Assembly (NCBI RefSeq): GCF_020329485.1
Contig: NZ_JAGKJI010000019.1
Coordinates: 1-64,000 of the forward strand
Length of the DNA stretch: 64,000 nt
Direction of reading: 5' to 3'
Source: Bradyrhizobium cenepequi
GTDB taxonomy: Bacteria; Pseudomonadota; Alphaproteobacteria; Rhizobiales; Xanthobacteraceae
The number at the start of each line of letters is the position of its first letter. Positions within the stretch are counted from its first letter, which is position 1. This document shows, piece by piece, positions 51,899 through 59,360 of this stretch. The position numbers were made by a program, and so were the translations under genes. The notes beneath the pieces were generated by a model. The model searched no databases. It was given only the letters and a program-made list of their open reading frames with translations, and was not told the origin of the DNA.

Positions 51899-52306
51899 GT
51901 GATCGACGTGAGCGACGCGGCAACAGATATGCCACCCGGCGCCCAGTTGCTGGGACGCCAGTGGCTGGGCTTTGATGATGCGGGTGAAACAGCCTTGATC
52001 CGATACCAGGCTCAGCCGTCATTCACCAACAGACATGGGACGGTCCAGGGCGGCTTTCTGGCGGCGATGTTGGACTCGGCGACCGGGATTTGCGCATTGG
52101 CGGCACTTTCTCCGAATTTAACGGTGGTAACCCGTAGCCTCGATACGCGCTTTCGGAAGCCCGCGAGCGTCGGGCCGATAACGGGTAGGGCAAGAATTGT
52201 CGTGCGCACAGATCGCGAAATGATTGTCGAGGCCGCGCTTGTCGATGCACAAGATGTTACGGTTGCCGATGCAACTGCGCGGCTACGAGTGCTCCAGAGA
52301 AAATAG
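51899..52306 (+). CDS. PaaI-family hot-dog thioesterase
   Basis: 135 residues from a GTG after GGCAGGCGAG. PSFTNRHGTVQGGFLAAMLDSATGICAL is the hot-dog central helix with the catalytic HGxxxGG and Asp, and TRSLDTRFRKPASVGPITGRARIV the strand that follows. It hydrolyses an aryl- or acyl-CoA; the substrate is not determined. Confidence 0.87.
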   Translation: MIDVSDAATDMPPGAQLLGRQWLGFDDAGETALIRYQAQPSFTNRHGTVQGGFLAAMLDSATGICALAALSPNLTVVTRSLDTRFRKPASVGPITGRARIVVRTDREMIVEAALVDAQDVTVADATARLRVLQRK

Positions 52307-52405
52307 AGTGTGCTCGAAAAGCTTCTTCCGCGTGGGCTTGGACTTCCGTGATGATTCCCGGTGCCCCCAGGGGCAGACCTCTTCCACGCTGGTCGGCATG
52401 CCCCA

Positions 52406-52535
52406 CTGGTTCCTGACAGGGCGCGGCCCATCCGCGATCTCGGGGCTGGCTAGTCTATTGACCAGATGCTGCGTTGTTCTGACCGGCGTCAAAGAATTGC
52501 GCGCCACGGTCGATGAAGATGGGGACTACGGCTTT
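52406..52535. repeat. 125-bp duplicated segment, copy 2
   Basis: Direct copy of 49717-49840, with an extra base in CTATTGACCAGATG and single changes. In copy 1 the segment stands before queD; here it lies between the thioesterase stop and the leftward LysR gene and runs into hairpin element copy C. Confidence 0.85.
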
Positions 52536-52551
52536 GCCGTGGCACTATGAT
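52494..52551. repeat. Hairpin element copy C
   Basis: GCGCCACGGT and GCCGTGGCAC arms around GATGAAGATGGGGACTAC. Three arm or loop changes relative to copy B. The stop of the leftward LysR gene (52526) is inside this copy. Confidence 0.8.
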
Positions 52552-53521
52552 GCCGCGGCGGGTTACGGTCTGCAGGCGCCAAATCTGCGCCTGCCTGCGA
52601 TTTCGCACGGCGCCCCGTTTGGCTGACCACGATGCCCGACGGCAGCATGCAAGACAGCAGGTTGCGGGCCGCCGGACTCAGATGGCCGTTCCGCCGGTGG
52701 ATGACGCAGACCGGCACGCGTGAGCGCAGCGTCGGAACGTCGATCTTGTGCAGCGTCTTCAGGCGCAGTTCCTCCTGGATGCCGCTCTCGGCGAGCAACG
52801 CGATGCCGAAGCCGGCCTCGACCAGCCGCTTCTGCGCTGTCAGGCTGTCGATCGGGATGATCTCGGGGCTCTCCAAACCGGCGGCGAGGAGCCGTCGCTC
52901 CAGGAACTGAACGAAGGATTCGCGCGAGCGGCGCGTCGGAAACGCCACCCATCGCTCGCCGCAGAGCTCGCTGGCACGATGGCGACAGCCGTCGGCAAGC
53001 CGGTGGTCGCGGCTGCACACGACAACCAGCGCCTCGCTTGCAACCGGTCGTGCGACGAGATCGCTGCCACGGTCGTCGAGATAGCGCAGGCCGAGCGTGG
53101 CGTCCCCGCGTCGCACCAACTCCGAGACCTGCTGGCTGGTCGCAGTTTGCAGGTCGAGGCGAACTTTTGGATAGCGGCGCTGGAATTTTCGCAGTGCGCG
53201 TATCAGCGACGAATTGGCGAGCGTGCCGACCAGGGCGAGCGAAACCGTACCCAGGTCCCCGTGTGTCAGCGCGCGCACCGCCTCGGCGCCGTCGCGGGCC
53301 GCGGCGAGGACGGCCTCAGCATGAGGGAGCAAGGCAACGCCCGCGTCCGTGAGCGCCGCCCCGCCACGCAGCCGTTCGAACAGCGGGACCCCGAACTCCT
53401 GCTCCAAGAGTTCGATGCGCCGGCTGATGGCCGGCTGCGAACGGTGCAGCTTGCCGCCGGCGCGGCTGAAGCTGTGCTCTCGCGCGATCGTCACAAAGGT
53501 GCGGACCGCATCAATGTCCAT
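52526..53521 (-). CDS. LysR-family transcriptional regulator
   Basis: 331 residues from the ATG at 53521, which has GGAGG before it. The HTH is FVTIAREHSFSRAGGKLHRSQPAISRRIELLEQEFGVPLFERL; an effector domain from about 90 shows LSLALVGTLANSSLIRAL and GDATLGLRYLDD. LysR proteins are usually near 300 residues; here about 35 basic C-terminal residues (RRAKSQAGADLAPADRNPPRHHSATAKP) run into the hairpin element, so the original 3' end seems replaced. Divergent from the RidA gene, its probable target. Confidence 0.9.
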   Translation of the reverse strand: MDIDAVRTFVTIAREHSFSRAGGKLHRSQPAISRRIELLEQEFGVPLFERLRGGAALTDAGVALLPHAEAVLAAARDGAEAVRALTHGDLGTVSLALVGTLANSSLIRALRKFQRRYPKVRLDLQTATSQQVSELVRRGDATLGLRYLDDRGSDLVARPVASEALVVVCSRDHRLADGCRHRASELCGERWVAFPTRRSRESFVQFLERRLLAAGLESPEIIPIDSLTAQKRLVEAGFGIALLAESGIQEELRLKTLHKIDVPTLRSRVPVCVIHRRNGHLSPAARNLLSCMLPSGIVVSQTGRRAKSQAGADLAPADRNPPRHHSATAKP

Positions 53522-53715
53522 GCGAGCCTCCATCCGTTTTTCCGATGTTCTGGTTCGAAACTATGCATTGGACAAATGCTGGGCGCCAGCCCAGATGGGC
53601 GGGACGTCGAACGACAGGTGACAGTATGGCCGACATCACGCGACGTGACATCGTCGCGATCTGCGGCGGCGCGATTGCCGGCGACCACGCCGGCCGGATA
53701 CCGACAGGAGAGCGC

Positions 53716-54087
53716 ATGACCATCGAACGATACGGAATTACCGAGGCGACCGCAGACATTCCCATTATCAGCCTCGTGACGGTTCACGATGACGTCGTGC
53801 ATTTGTGTGGGATCACGGCCGATCCAGGCTCGCCGCGCGACATCAAGGAGCAGACCCGGCAGGTACTCGAGCGCATAGACCGGTTGCTGGGCCGAGCTGG
53901 AACCAGCAAGTCCAACCTCATCAGCGCGACGGTATGGCTCACCGACATGGCACATTTCGCCGACCACAATGCGGTGTGGAATGCCTGGGTCGACCCCAAG
54001 AATCCGCCGGTCCGCGCCTGTCTGCAGTCGCCTCAATTGTGGCGGCCCGGACTCCTGGTCGAGATCATGGCGACGGCAGCGAAGTAG
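53716..54087 (+). CDS. RidA-family deaminase
   Basis: 123 residues from the ATG at 53716 after GACAGGAGAG; an ATG 90 bases upstream is also open. TADIPIISLVTVHDDVVHLCGITADPGSPRDIKEQTRQVLERIDRLLGRAGTSKSNLISATVWLTDMAHFADHNAVWNAWVDPKNPPVRACLQS has the YjgF/RidA trimer core, with the substrate arginine in the PPVRACLQS motif. It hydrolyses reactive enamine/imine intermediates or similar compounds. Divergent from LysR. Confidence 0.9.
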   Translation: MTIERYGITEATADIPIISLVTVHDDVVHLCGITADPGSPRDIKEQTRQVLERIDRLLGRAGTSKSNLISATVWLTDMAHFADHNAVWNAWVDPKNPPVRACLQSPQLWRPGLLVEIMATAAK

Positions 54088-54130
54088 GACGCGATGCGCG
54101 ACTATCGGCAACGATATCGCGCAAAATCGT

Positions 54131-54188
54131 AAAGTGGCGCGCCGCGGCCGATGAAGATGGGCACTATAGCTTCGCCGTGGCGCTATGA
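54131..54188. repeat. Hairpin element copy D
   Basis: Arms GCGCCGCGGC and GCCGTGGCGC around GATGAAGATGGGCACTATAGC, then TATGA. It stands 43 bases after the RidA stop. Confidence 0.83.
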
Positions 54189-54294
54189 CACAACGTTCAA
54201 TTTTGCTCGACTGCTGCCCGGGGCGTTCGAGAGCCGCCGATTCTGCTATGATGATCACCCGGATTTTGGATGGGGCCACCGCCTGCTTCCATTA

Positions 54295-54390
54295 AACGCG
54301 CTGACCGGACATGGCTGAATTAGCCTTGCGACAGGACGGGAAGGAGGTGCCGTGCCAAAAACGATCGCGGTATTGGGTTCTGCCTTCTTC
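54295..54390. repeat. 96-bp duplicated promoter/start segment, copy 1
   Basis: AACGCGCTGACCGGACATGG through AAGGAGGTGCCGTGC and ATCGCGGTATTGGG matches 55667-55762 with about ten differences. Copy 2 is the native region containing the ribosome site and first codons of the ICMT-like gene at 55723. Confidence 0.85.
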
Positions 54391-54600
54391 GGTCCAGATC
54401 GAGATGCTGATCGTGCGATGCAAGCAGGACAAGCCACATTGGGGCGCGCCGAAGATACGCGAGTGGCTGGCCCGGCTTTATCCGGATGTCCACACCCCGG
54501 CGACCCGATGCCGGCGTTCCTCAGCGACCCAGGCCCGCGCCCGACGCCCACGCCAGCCTGCTGAAGCTGCCACCCCCCTCAAATTATTTTTTGTGCCGCG
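54352..54600 (+). pseudogene. Transposase fragment joined to a truncated ICMT-like start
   Basis: After the duplicated 5' segment the similarity to the ICMT-like gene stops near 54390. The next 140 bases encode, in another frame, VQIEMLIVRCKQDKPHWGAPKIREWLARLYPDVHTPA. This is the HTH region of an IS3/IS481-type transposase (family form KPxWGAPKIRExLxRxxPD). No DDE catalytic domain remains. The piece is a mobile-element scar. Confidence 0.75.
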
Positions 54601-54677
54601 ACCCCGGCGCCGGGTTTGCGCCCTCTTGTCTGGGTGAATGCGCCATAGCGGCGCGTCACGAACCGGAGCACAGAACC

Positions 54678-54884
54678 ATGTGGTATAGGAAGAACGTTGG
54701 CGGGTGGGAGCGCGCGGCCAGGCTGATCGGCGGGGGCTTGATGCTCATCTGCGGCGTGGTTGCGCTGCACACTTCGCCGCTCGGGCTACTGCTCAGCGGC
54801 GCGGGTGTCGTGACGCTGGTCACCGGCGTGTTCGGCTATTGCCCTGCCTGCGCCATCGCCGGGCGCGAGCCACTGAAGGGGTGA
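54678..54884 (+). CDS. Small DUF2892-like inner-membrane protein with CPxC
   Basis: 68 residues. WYRKNVGGWERAARLIGGGLMLICGVVAL, then GLLLSGAGVVTLVTGVFGYCPACAIAGREPLKG: two membrane helices with the CPxC pair just after the second. DUF2892 proteins usually carry a GxCPLY motif in that place. The stop overlaps the sigma factor GTG by four bases, so the two are co-translated. It could be a redox or metal sensor for the sigma factor; this is inference. Confidence 0.78.
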   Translation: MWYRKNVGGWERAARLIGGGLMLICGVVALHTSPLGLLLSGAGVVTLVTGVFGYCPACAIAGREPLKG

Positions 54885-55435
54885 CCGCCTTGGCGCGCGT
54901 ATCAGACGATCTCTTGCTCGCGGCACAGTCGGGCGACCGGCACGCGCTGACACAGCTTTTGGTGGGGCTGCAGCCGGACATTCGACGCTACGCCCGGCGC
55001 CTTTGCCACCGCACCTCGGTTATCGAAGATGTGGTGCAAGAAGCACTCATCGTCGTGTACCGGCGCGTGGGCACGATCCGCAGTCCAGCCGCACTCGCCG
55101 GCTGGCTGCTGACCGTCATCGCGCGCCTTTGCATGCTGCCGGCGCTGATGCTGATGCGCGGAGTCGAGGAACTCGCCAGCCTAGAAACGTCACGCGAGCT
55201 CGCAAAGGTCCCGCCGGACGAGTTGCGCATAGACTTGGTCAATGCAATCGAGTCGCTTTCGCCGTCCCATCGCGAAGTGCTGCTGCTGCGAGATCTCGAA
55301 GATCTGACGATTTGGGAAATCGCCGGGCGGCTCGGCGTGACGCGCGAAGCGGCCAAAAGCCGCCTGCGCCGCGCCCGCGCACTGGTGTGCGAATACCTGC
55401 TCGGCACGAAGGACAGCGGACGAGAGGGCACATGA
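54881..55435 (+). CDS. ECF-type RNA polymerase sigma factor
   Basis: 184 residues from a GTG. Region 2 is LLVGLQPDIRRYARRLCHRTSVIEDVVQEALIVVYRRVGTIRSPAALAGWLLTVIARLC; region 4 is AIESLSPSHREVLLLRDLEDLTIWEIAGRLGVTREAAKSRLRRARALV. It has no cysteine-rich zinc-binding anti-sigma partner next to it. Instead it is flanked by two small CPxC membrane proteins with four-base overlaps on both sides. Promoter specificity unknown. Confidence 0.93.
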   Translation: MTALARVSDDLLLAAQSGDRHALTQLLVGLQPDIRRYARRLCHRTSVIEDVVQEALIVVYRRVGTIRSPAALAGWLLTVIARLCMLPALMLMRGVEELASLETSRELAKVPPDELRIDLVNAIESLSPSHREVLLLRDLEDLTIWEIAGRLGVTREAAKSRLRRARALVCEYLLGTKDSGREGT

Positions 55436-55695
55436 ATTACTTTCGTGGAGTCGGCATGTTCGGGAGCACCTTCCTGGGTGCACACCTGATGCGCGGCGCA
55501 GCTGCGGCGGCGCTACTCGCTTGGGCGATCGTCCACCAGACCGCGCACCCTTGGCTATCCTTGGGCGCGGGCGTTGCCGCCCTCGTCGCGCTACGCGGAT
55601 GCCCGATGTGCTGGACAGTGGGCCTGGTCGAGACGCTTTCGCAAGGCCGTCGCGATTCAACCGCTGAACGCGCTGACCGGACATGGCTGCATTAA
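55432..55695 (+). CDS. Small membrane protein with CPxC, downstream of the sigma factor
   Basis: 87 residues. FRGVGMFGSTFLGAHLMRGAAAAALLAWAIV and a second hydrophobic stretch (LSLGAGVAALVALRGCPMCWTVGLVETL) give the same two-helix-then-CPxC plan as the gene at 54678. The start overlaps the sigma stop as ATGA. The last ten codons run into the duplicated segment that starts at 55667. Function unknown. Confidence 0.75.
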   Translation: MNYFRGVGMFGSTFLGAHLMRGAAAAALLAWAIVHQTAHPWLSLGAGVAALVALRGCPMCWTVGLVETLSQGRRDSTAERADRTWLH

Positions 55696-55762
55696 CATTG
55701 CGACAGGACGTAAGGAGGTGCCGTGCAGAAAACGATCGCGGTATTGGGCTCTGCCCTCTTCT
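55667..55762. repeat. 96-bp duplicated promoter/start segment, copy 2 (native)
   Basis: Contains the AAGGAGGTGCC ribosome site and the GTG start of the ICMT-like gene. Same length and order as 54295-54390. Confidence 0.85.
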
Positions 55763-56244
55763 TTGCGGTTGCGCCCACCTCGGTGGCGGGGCTCGTTCCC
55801 TGGTGGATTACGCATTGGGAGTTTCGGCCGCCCTTCTTCGATCTCGACGCGACGCGCGCCGTCGGGATCCTGTTGATCGTCGCCGGTCTACCCGGGCTTG
55901 TCGACTCGTTTGCACGCTTTGCGCTGCAAGGATTGGGCACGCCGGCGCCGATCGCACCGACGCAGAACCTCGTGGTGACGGGTCTCTATCGCTATGTGCG
56001 CAATCCTATTTACGTTGCCCTTGTCGCCGTCACTCTGGGCCAAGCGGTCTTGTTCGGCGACCAGCGGCTCCTCTGGTATGCCGCGCTGCTCTGGCTCTTT
56101 TTCCACGTCTGGGTCTTGGTGTTCGAAGAACCAACGCTCAAGCAGACATTTGGCGCGCAGTACGAGGATTTCCGGGCCAACGTCCCGCGCTGGATTCCGC
56201 GGCTCACGCCCTGGCGAGCCGCGCGACGCCGGAATCATTCGTGA
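55723..56244 (+). CDS. ICMT/phospholipid methyltransferase-family membrane protein
   Basis: 173 residues from a GTG with an ideal AAGGAGG. Several hydrophobic segments, then LVVTGLYRYVRNPIYVALVAVTLGQAVLFG and VFEEPTLKQTFGAQYEDFRANVPRWIPRL, the SAM-site motifs of the superfamily. It is the fourth gene in the operon with the sigma factor, so its activity may be under that sigma factor. It differs clearly from the paralogue at 50571, so the two are not a recent duplication. Confidence 0.88.
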   Translation: MQKTIAVLGSALFFAVAPTSVAGLVPWWITHWEFRPPFFDLDATRAVGILLIVAGLPGLVDSFARFALQGLGTPAPIAPTQNLVVTGLYRYVRNPIYVALVAVTLGQAVLFGDQRLLWYAALLWLFFHVWVLVFEEPTLKQTFGAQYEDFRANVPRWIPRLTPWRAARRRNHS

Positions 56245-56281
56245 CTCGGGCGCCACCGCGCGGGAAGGGCGTGGTAGCGTG

Positions 56282-56297
56282 CCCTGTCGTAAAATGG
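56282..56297. repeat. Truncated start of the hairpin element at a junction
   Basis: GTCGTAAAATGGCGCGC matches the left edge of the hairpin element (compare ATCGTAAAGTGGCGCGC in copy D), then similarity ends abruptly at TCGGAGAGCGCC. Beyond this point the sequence character changes to the integrated element. Confidence 0.6.
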
Positions 56298-56442
56298 CGC
56301 GCTCGGAGAGCGCCTAACTAAACCAATAATGTGTTGATAATACACGATGTTTGAATGCGTAAGGCGATCGAGTGGTGATTTGAGGGGGAGGGGTGGATCT
56401 CCCTATCGCCCACGCTCGCGGCTCCGGCTAGACTGAGCAGCG

Positions 56443-56601
56443 ATGACCCAGCGAGATGCAAAACTACAACACCAACGCCAAGGTGAAGCCGATCAGGCGG
56501 CGGAAGAACGCGACCCGCCGTATCTGGCGCAACTCCTGAAAGATCACCCCGACCTTACGAGGGAAAAAGCCCTCGAAATGATCAAGGCGTTCGGGGGGTA
56601 G
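56443..56601 (+). CDS. Very small protein of unknown function
   Basis: 52 residues: MTQRDAKLQHQRQGEADQAAEERDPPYLAQLLKDHPDLTREKALEMIKAFGG. PPYLAQLLKDHPDLTREKALEMIKAFGG looks like a real helical module. It is the first gene past the junction, and the next gene is convergent. Confidence 0.5.
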   Translation: MTQRDAKLQHQRQGEADQAAEERDPPYLAQLLKDHPDLTREKALEMIKAFGG

Positions 56602-56650
56602 AGGGCGCATCGATCCGGCAGCGCCCAGCCCATTGGGCGATTGAAGAGGG

Positions 56651-57421
56651 CTACGGAAGGTCGGCGTCAGCTAACGTTCGATCATAAAGCTGACGCTTCG
56701 TACGCAGTTTTCCGAGATCGGCCATGAAAGCGTCACGCAGTTTACCAACCCCCGTGGAGACCGCATCGATTTGCCCCGGTAAATCCTTCCCCGCCTGTAG
56801 CTCAGCCGCTTCTATTGTTGCCCTTACCTCGTCCGTGACTTCGTATTCAGGGTCAGCATCCAGATAAACCGATCCATTGTAGGCAGACATGCAGGTGCTT
56901 AAACGCCCAAGGATTTCGATAAGTCCTTGACGCGCAATCGCCATTTCCTCGCCGCCAGGATTTTTGTTCTGTCGTTGAACCAGTCGATCACGAACCCTCT
57001 CCACCTCCTGATTCATATTCCACACCCAGTGAGGCAGAGCAGCGTGATCATCTTGGCACTCATAGTGACCTCGACTCAAATCCGCTGAGAGCGTCTCAAG
57101 CACGTTCAGTTCCGATTCAACCGAGTTCTCCAGTAGCCTTTCACGCGCGGAGTGGACTTGCTGCAGTGCGACAGCGGTCTGCAGCGATGAAAGCCTCAGT
57201 TGCTTTAGGACTGGCTGCACGCTTAGCCATGCGACAACGATTGCGCCAAACATCGCGATCAATGTCTGATAACGGGAGAACCACCATTCGAGACAGCCAA
57301 ACGGAGCATCTTTGAGTCGCGTACAGCCGTCGTTGAAAGTGGCGCCATAAGAAAATCCCAGAACAAGCGCCAATATGGCGGCTGCTACGATAAGCGCCGT
57401 CGTGTTTCGAGAATCAATCAT
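56651..57421 (-). CDS. Membrane and coiled-coil protein of unknown function (cargo)
   Basis: 256 residues. Two N-terminal transmembrane helices (about 8-27 and 50-70) enclose a short loop with two cysteines (NDGCTRLKDAPFGCLEWWF), followed by a long cytoplasmic helical region (75-256) with LQQVHSARERLLENSVESELNVLETLSADL and GQIDAVSTGVGKLRDAFMADLGKLRTKRQL. No catalytic motif. It lies 83 bases downstream of another membrane/coiled-coil gene on the same strand, so the two probably act together. Confidence 0.7.
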   Translation of the reverse strand: MIDSRNTTALIVAAAILALVLGFSYGATFNDGCTRLKDAPFGCLEWWFSRYQTLIAMFGAIVVAWLSVQPVLKQLRLSSLQTAVALQQVHSARERLLENSVESELNVLETLSADLSRGHYECQDDHAALPHWVWNMNQEVERVRDRLVQRQNKNPGGEEMAIARQGLIEILGRLSTCMSAYNGSVYLDADPEYEVTDEVRATIEAAELQAGKDLPGQIDAVSTGVGKLRDAFMADLGKLRTKRQLYDRTLADADLP

Positions 57422-57504
57422 GCAGCAAGATCACCTTCGGCGAAATGCGGACGTGGGCGTCCGCGACCTGCTCACCTGCACGGATGCCAAGCGCGGGTGG
57501 ATGT

Positions 57505-58542
57505 TTATTCCTCGAAATCAGTGACCTCGGCAATCGGGGGCGGAACGGTGGTCCGCAAGAGTTGAACAGACTTCACGTCGCCATCGATCTCGCGGAAGGC
57601 TAGTTCCATCCAGATTGACTCGCGGCTGTCCAGCGCTTCGAAGATTGCCTTTCGGGACGGTTCAGAGAACAGGGTGTCTTCGAACTTGATCCGATACTGC
57701 TGCTTCTTGTCTGGGGTGCTGATAAGGACGCTCAATTCATGTGGATCGCTGGTATTAACGTCGAGCACTCTCATCCTTTGGGTCGCGACCCGTAGCTCGG
57801 CTTTCTTTCGCGGAGAGGTTCGCAGTAGCTCGGCTTCCTGCCGGGTCAGATGAGTATCGTTTATCGAGCTTTCGGACGTTTTGGATGCTGCCTTGAGCAG
57901 CGCATCGTTGGTAGCGGCAATGGCTTCCAACGCACGATTGCCAATTTCGCCCTGCTTCGCCAGCACCTCGGTTATCTTTTTGAGCGCTTCCAATTGACCG
58001 CTAGAGCTGATGCTAAGCGCCTTCAACGCCTCAACGTGGTCTTTGCTTTTCAGCTCCTCAATCTTGATAGTCTTCTGCTGTTCGAGCCATGCATTAAAAC
58101 CCCAGTTGCCACCAACCAGCGCGGCAACAGATACGAGGACGATAGCCGCTTGCTTGCCATTCAGTTTGCCAATCATTTGCTTCAACAATCCCGGCAGGAT
58201 TTTTTCTAATTTTGCAGTGAGGTTAGAGCTACCATCAGTGACCAGGACGCTGATTTGGAGTTCGGCTTTGACACCTTCAGAAAGTTGACCGGTATCGGCT
58301 ACTCCGGCAGCCGCTTGAGCGGCCAATTGGTAGATTTGCCTCTGCAGTTCAAGAAACGCCTCCATGAATGGAGGCGTAATGCTCGACGAGACCTCTGGAT
58401 GAGGTATGTAGACATGAACTTGGGGCCAATCGCCCAGGTCTAAACTTTCAAGATCAGAACTGAACGGGTTTTCAATTTTGTCTAGCTCATCCAGCAGCTG
58501 TAATATCGCTTCTGGCGAGCTATCCCGCAACGTTATTGTCAC
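57505..58542 (-). CDS. Single-pass membrane protein with large soluble parts (cargo)
   Basis: 345 residues from a GTG with GAGGGGGG before it. An N-terminal soluble part (1-120) includes WPQVHVYIPHPE and LSEGVKAELQISVLVTDG; one transmembrane helix (about 131-149, AAIVLVSVAALVGGNWGF); a helical, coiled-coil-like part (150-235); and a C-terminal beta-rich domain (250-340, with YRIKFEDTLFSEPSRKAIFEAL and SIWMELAFREIDGDVKSVQLL). No known family recognised. Likely partner of the downstream gene. Confidence 0.7.
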   Translation of the reverse strand: MTITLRDSSPEAILQLLDELDKIENPFSSDLESLDLGDWPQVHVYIPHPEVSSSITPPFMEAFLELQRQIYQLAAQAAAGVADTGQLSEGVKAELQISVLVTDGSSNLTAKLEKILPGLLKQMIGKLNGKQAAIVLVSVAALVGGNWGFNAWLEQQKTIKIEELKSKDHVEALKALSISSSGQLEALKKITEVLAKQGEIGNRALEAIAATNDALLKAASKTSESSINDTHLTRQEAELLRTSPRKKAELRVATQRMRVLDVNTSDPHELSVLISTPDKKQQYRIKFEDTLFSEPSRKAIFEALDSRESIWMELAFREIDGDVKSVQLLRTTVPPPIAEVTDFEE

Positions 58543-58700
58543 CGGCCAACGCCCCCCTCTTGCCGCGTCGGAATCACTTAGCGATCAGTTTACCAGTTCT
58601 AACCAGCCCAGCGCGATAGCGCTGTGTATATTCTACTTTAGGTTAATTTGGCGTCGAGCAATTTTGTGTCCGACTGCGTGGGAGTGAAGGAGCGACCAAG

Positions 58701-59360
58701 ATGGAATTGGGGACCGCAGTTTTCCTCTCATCGATAGCAGTCTCTGTCGTGTTGCTCTATGGCTTTACGAAGGATCGCTGGTCTTGGCGGCGCATCATAC
58801 GGCGCTCGGTGGGCGGGATATTCATGCTGGGAGCTATTGGCGGAGTGCTGATTGTCGCCGCGCAGTACTGGGACCAGCTTTTCCCAGTTCGGCTAAGTCG
58901 CCAAGCTGAATACGCGGGCCTGCGTTTGGGAATGAGCAGGGACGAAGTAAAATACGTAAAGGGATTTCCGGCAAATGTCGTCACCGACGACAAAGAGGGG
59001 CCATGGCAAGATTTTGGTGTCCTCAAGTCATCAGAATTGCCGAAAGGAAAAACGGTTAACGACTATCCCCTCTGGTCATATGAAGGTTACGAGCACTATC
59101 TGCATGTAGCCTTTGGCAATGGGAAGACAGTGCTCTCAATTGCTTGTTTTTCGAAAGACAGGCTGTATCGATGCCCCGCCATCGGCGGCGTACAGGACGG
59201 CAGCTCCGAAGCCGAATTGGTCCGCAAACTCGGAGCACCTAGCAAATCGCAGATCAAGGACACAACGAAGTCAGTTGAATACGATGACATTGGGGTAGAG
59301 TTCAAACTCGAAAAGGAAACCGTTTACCGGCTGCTTGTCGGACAGACGCCGCTCCTTTGA
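58701..59360 (+). CDS. Membrane protein with BamE/SmpA-like repeats (cargo)
   Basis: 219 residues. Two transmembrane helices (about 4-22 and 36-55) followed by two similar modules: YAGLRLGMSRDEVKYVKGFP and GVQDGSSEAELVRKLGAPSK. Each has the G-(M/S)-S-x-x-(E/A)-(V/L) turn typical of BamE-like folds. AAGGAGCG precedes the ATG. Function unknown; it is divergent from the two-gene cargo unit. Confidence 0.68.
   Translation: MELGTAVFLSSIAVSVVLLYGFTKDRWSWRRIIRRSVGGIFMLGAIGGVLIVAAQYWDQLFPVRLSRQAEYAGLRLGMSRDEVKYVKGFPANVVTDDKEGPWQDFGVLKSSELPKGKTVNDYPLWSYEGYEHYLHVAFGNGKTVLSIACFSKDRLYRCPAIGGVQDGSSEAELVRKLGAPSKSQIKDTTKSVEYDDIGVEFKLEKETVYRLLVGQTPLL

Noticed and set aside
56290..56330. Possible tRNA 3' end as the integration site
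   Set aside because: A short GC hairpin is present, but no cloverleaf or T-loop sequence could be drawn; similarity to the hairpin element explains the left part better.
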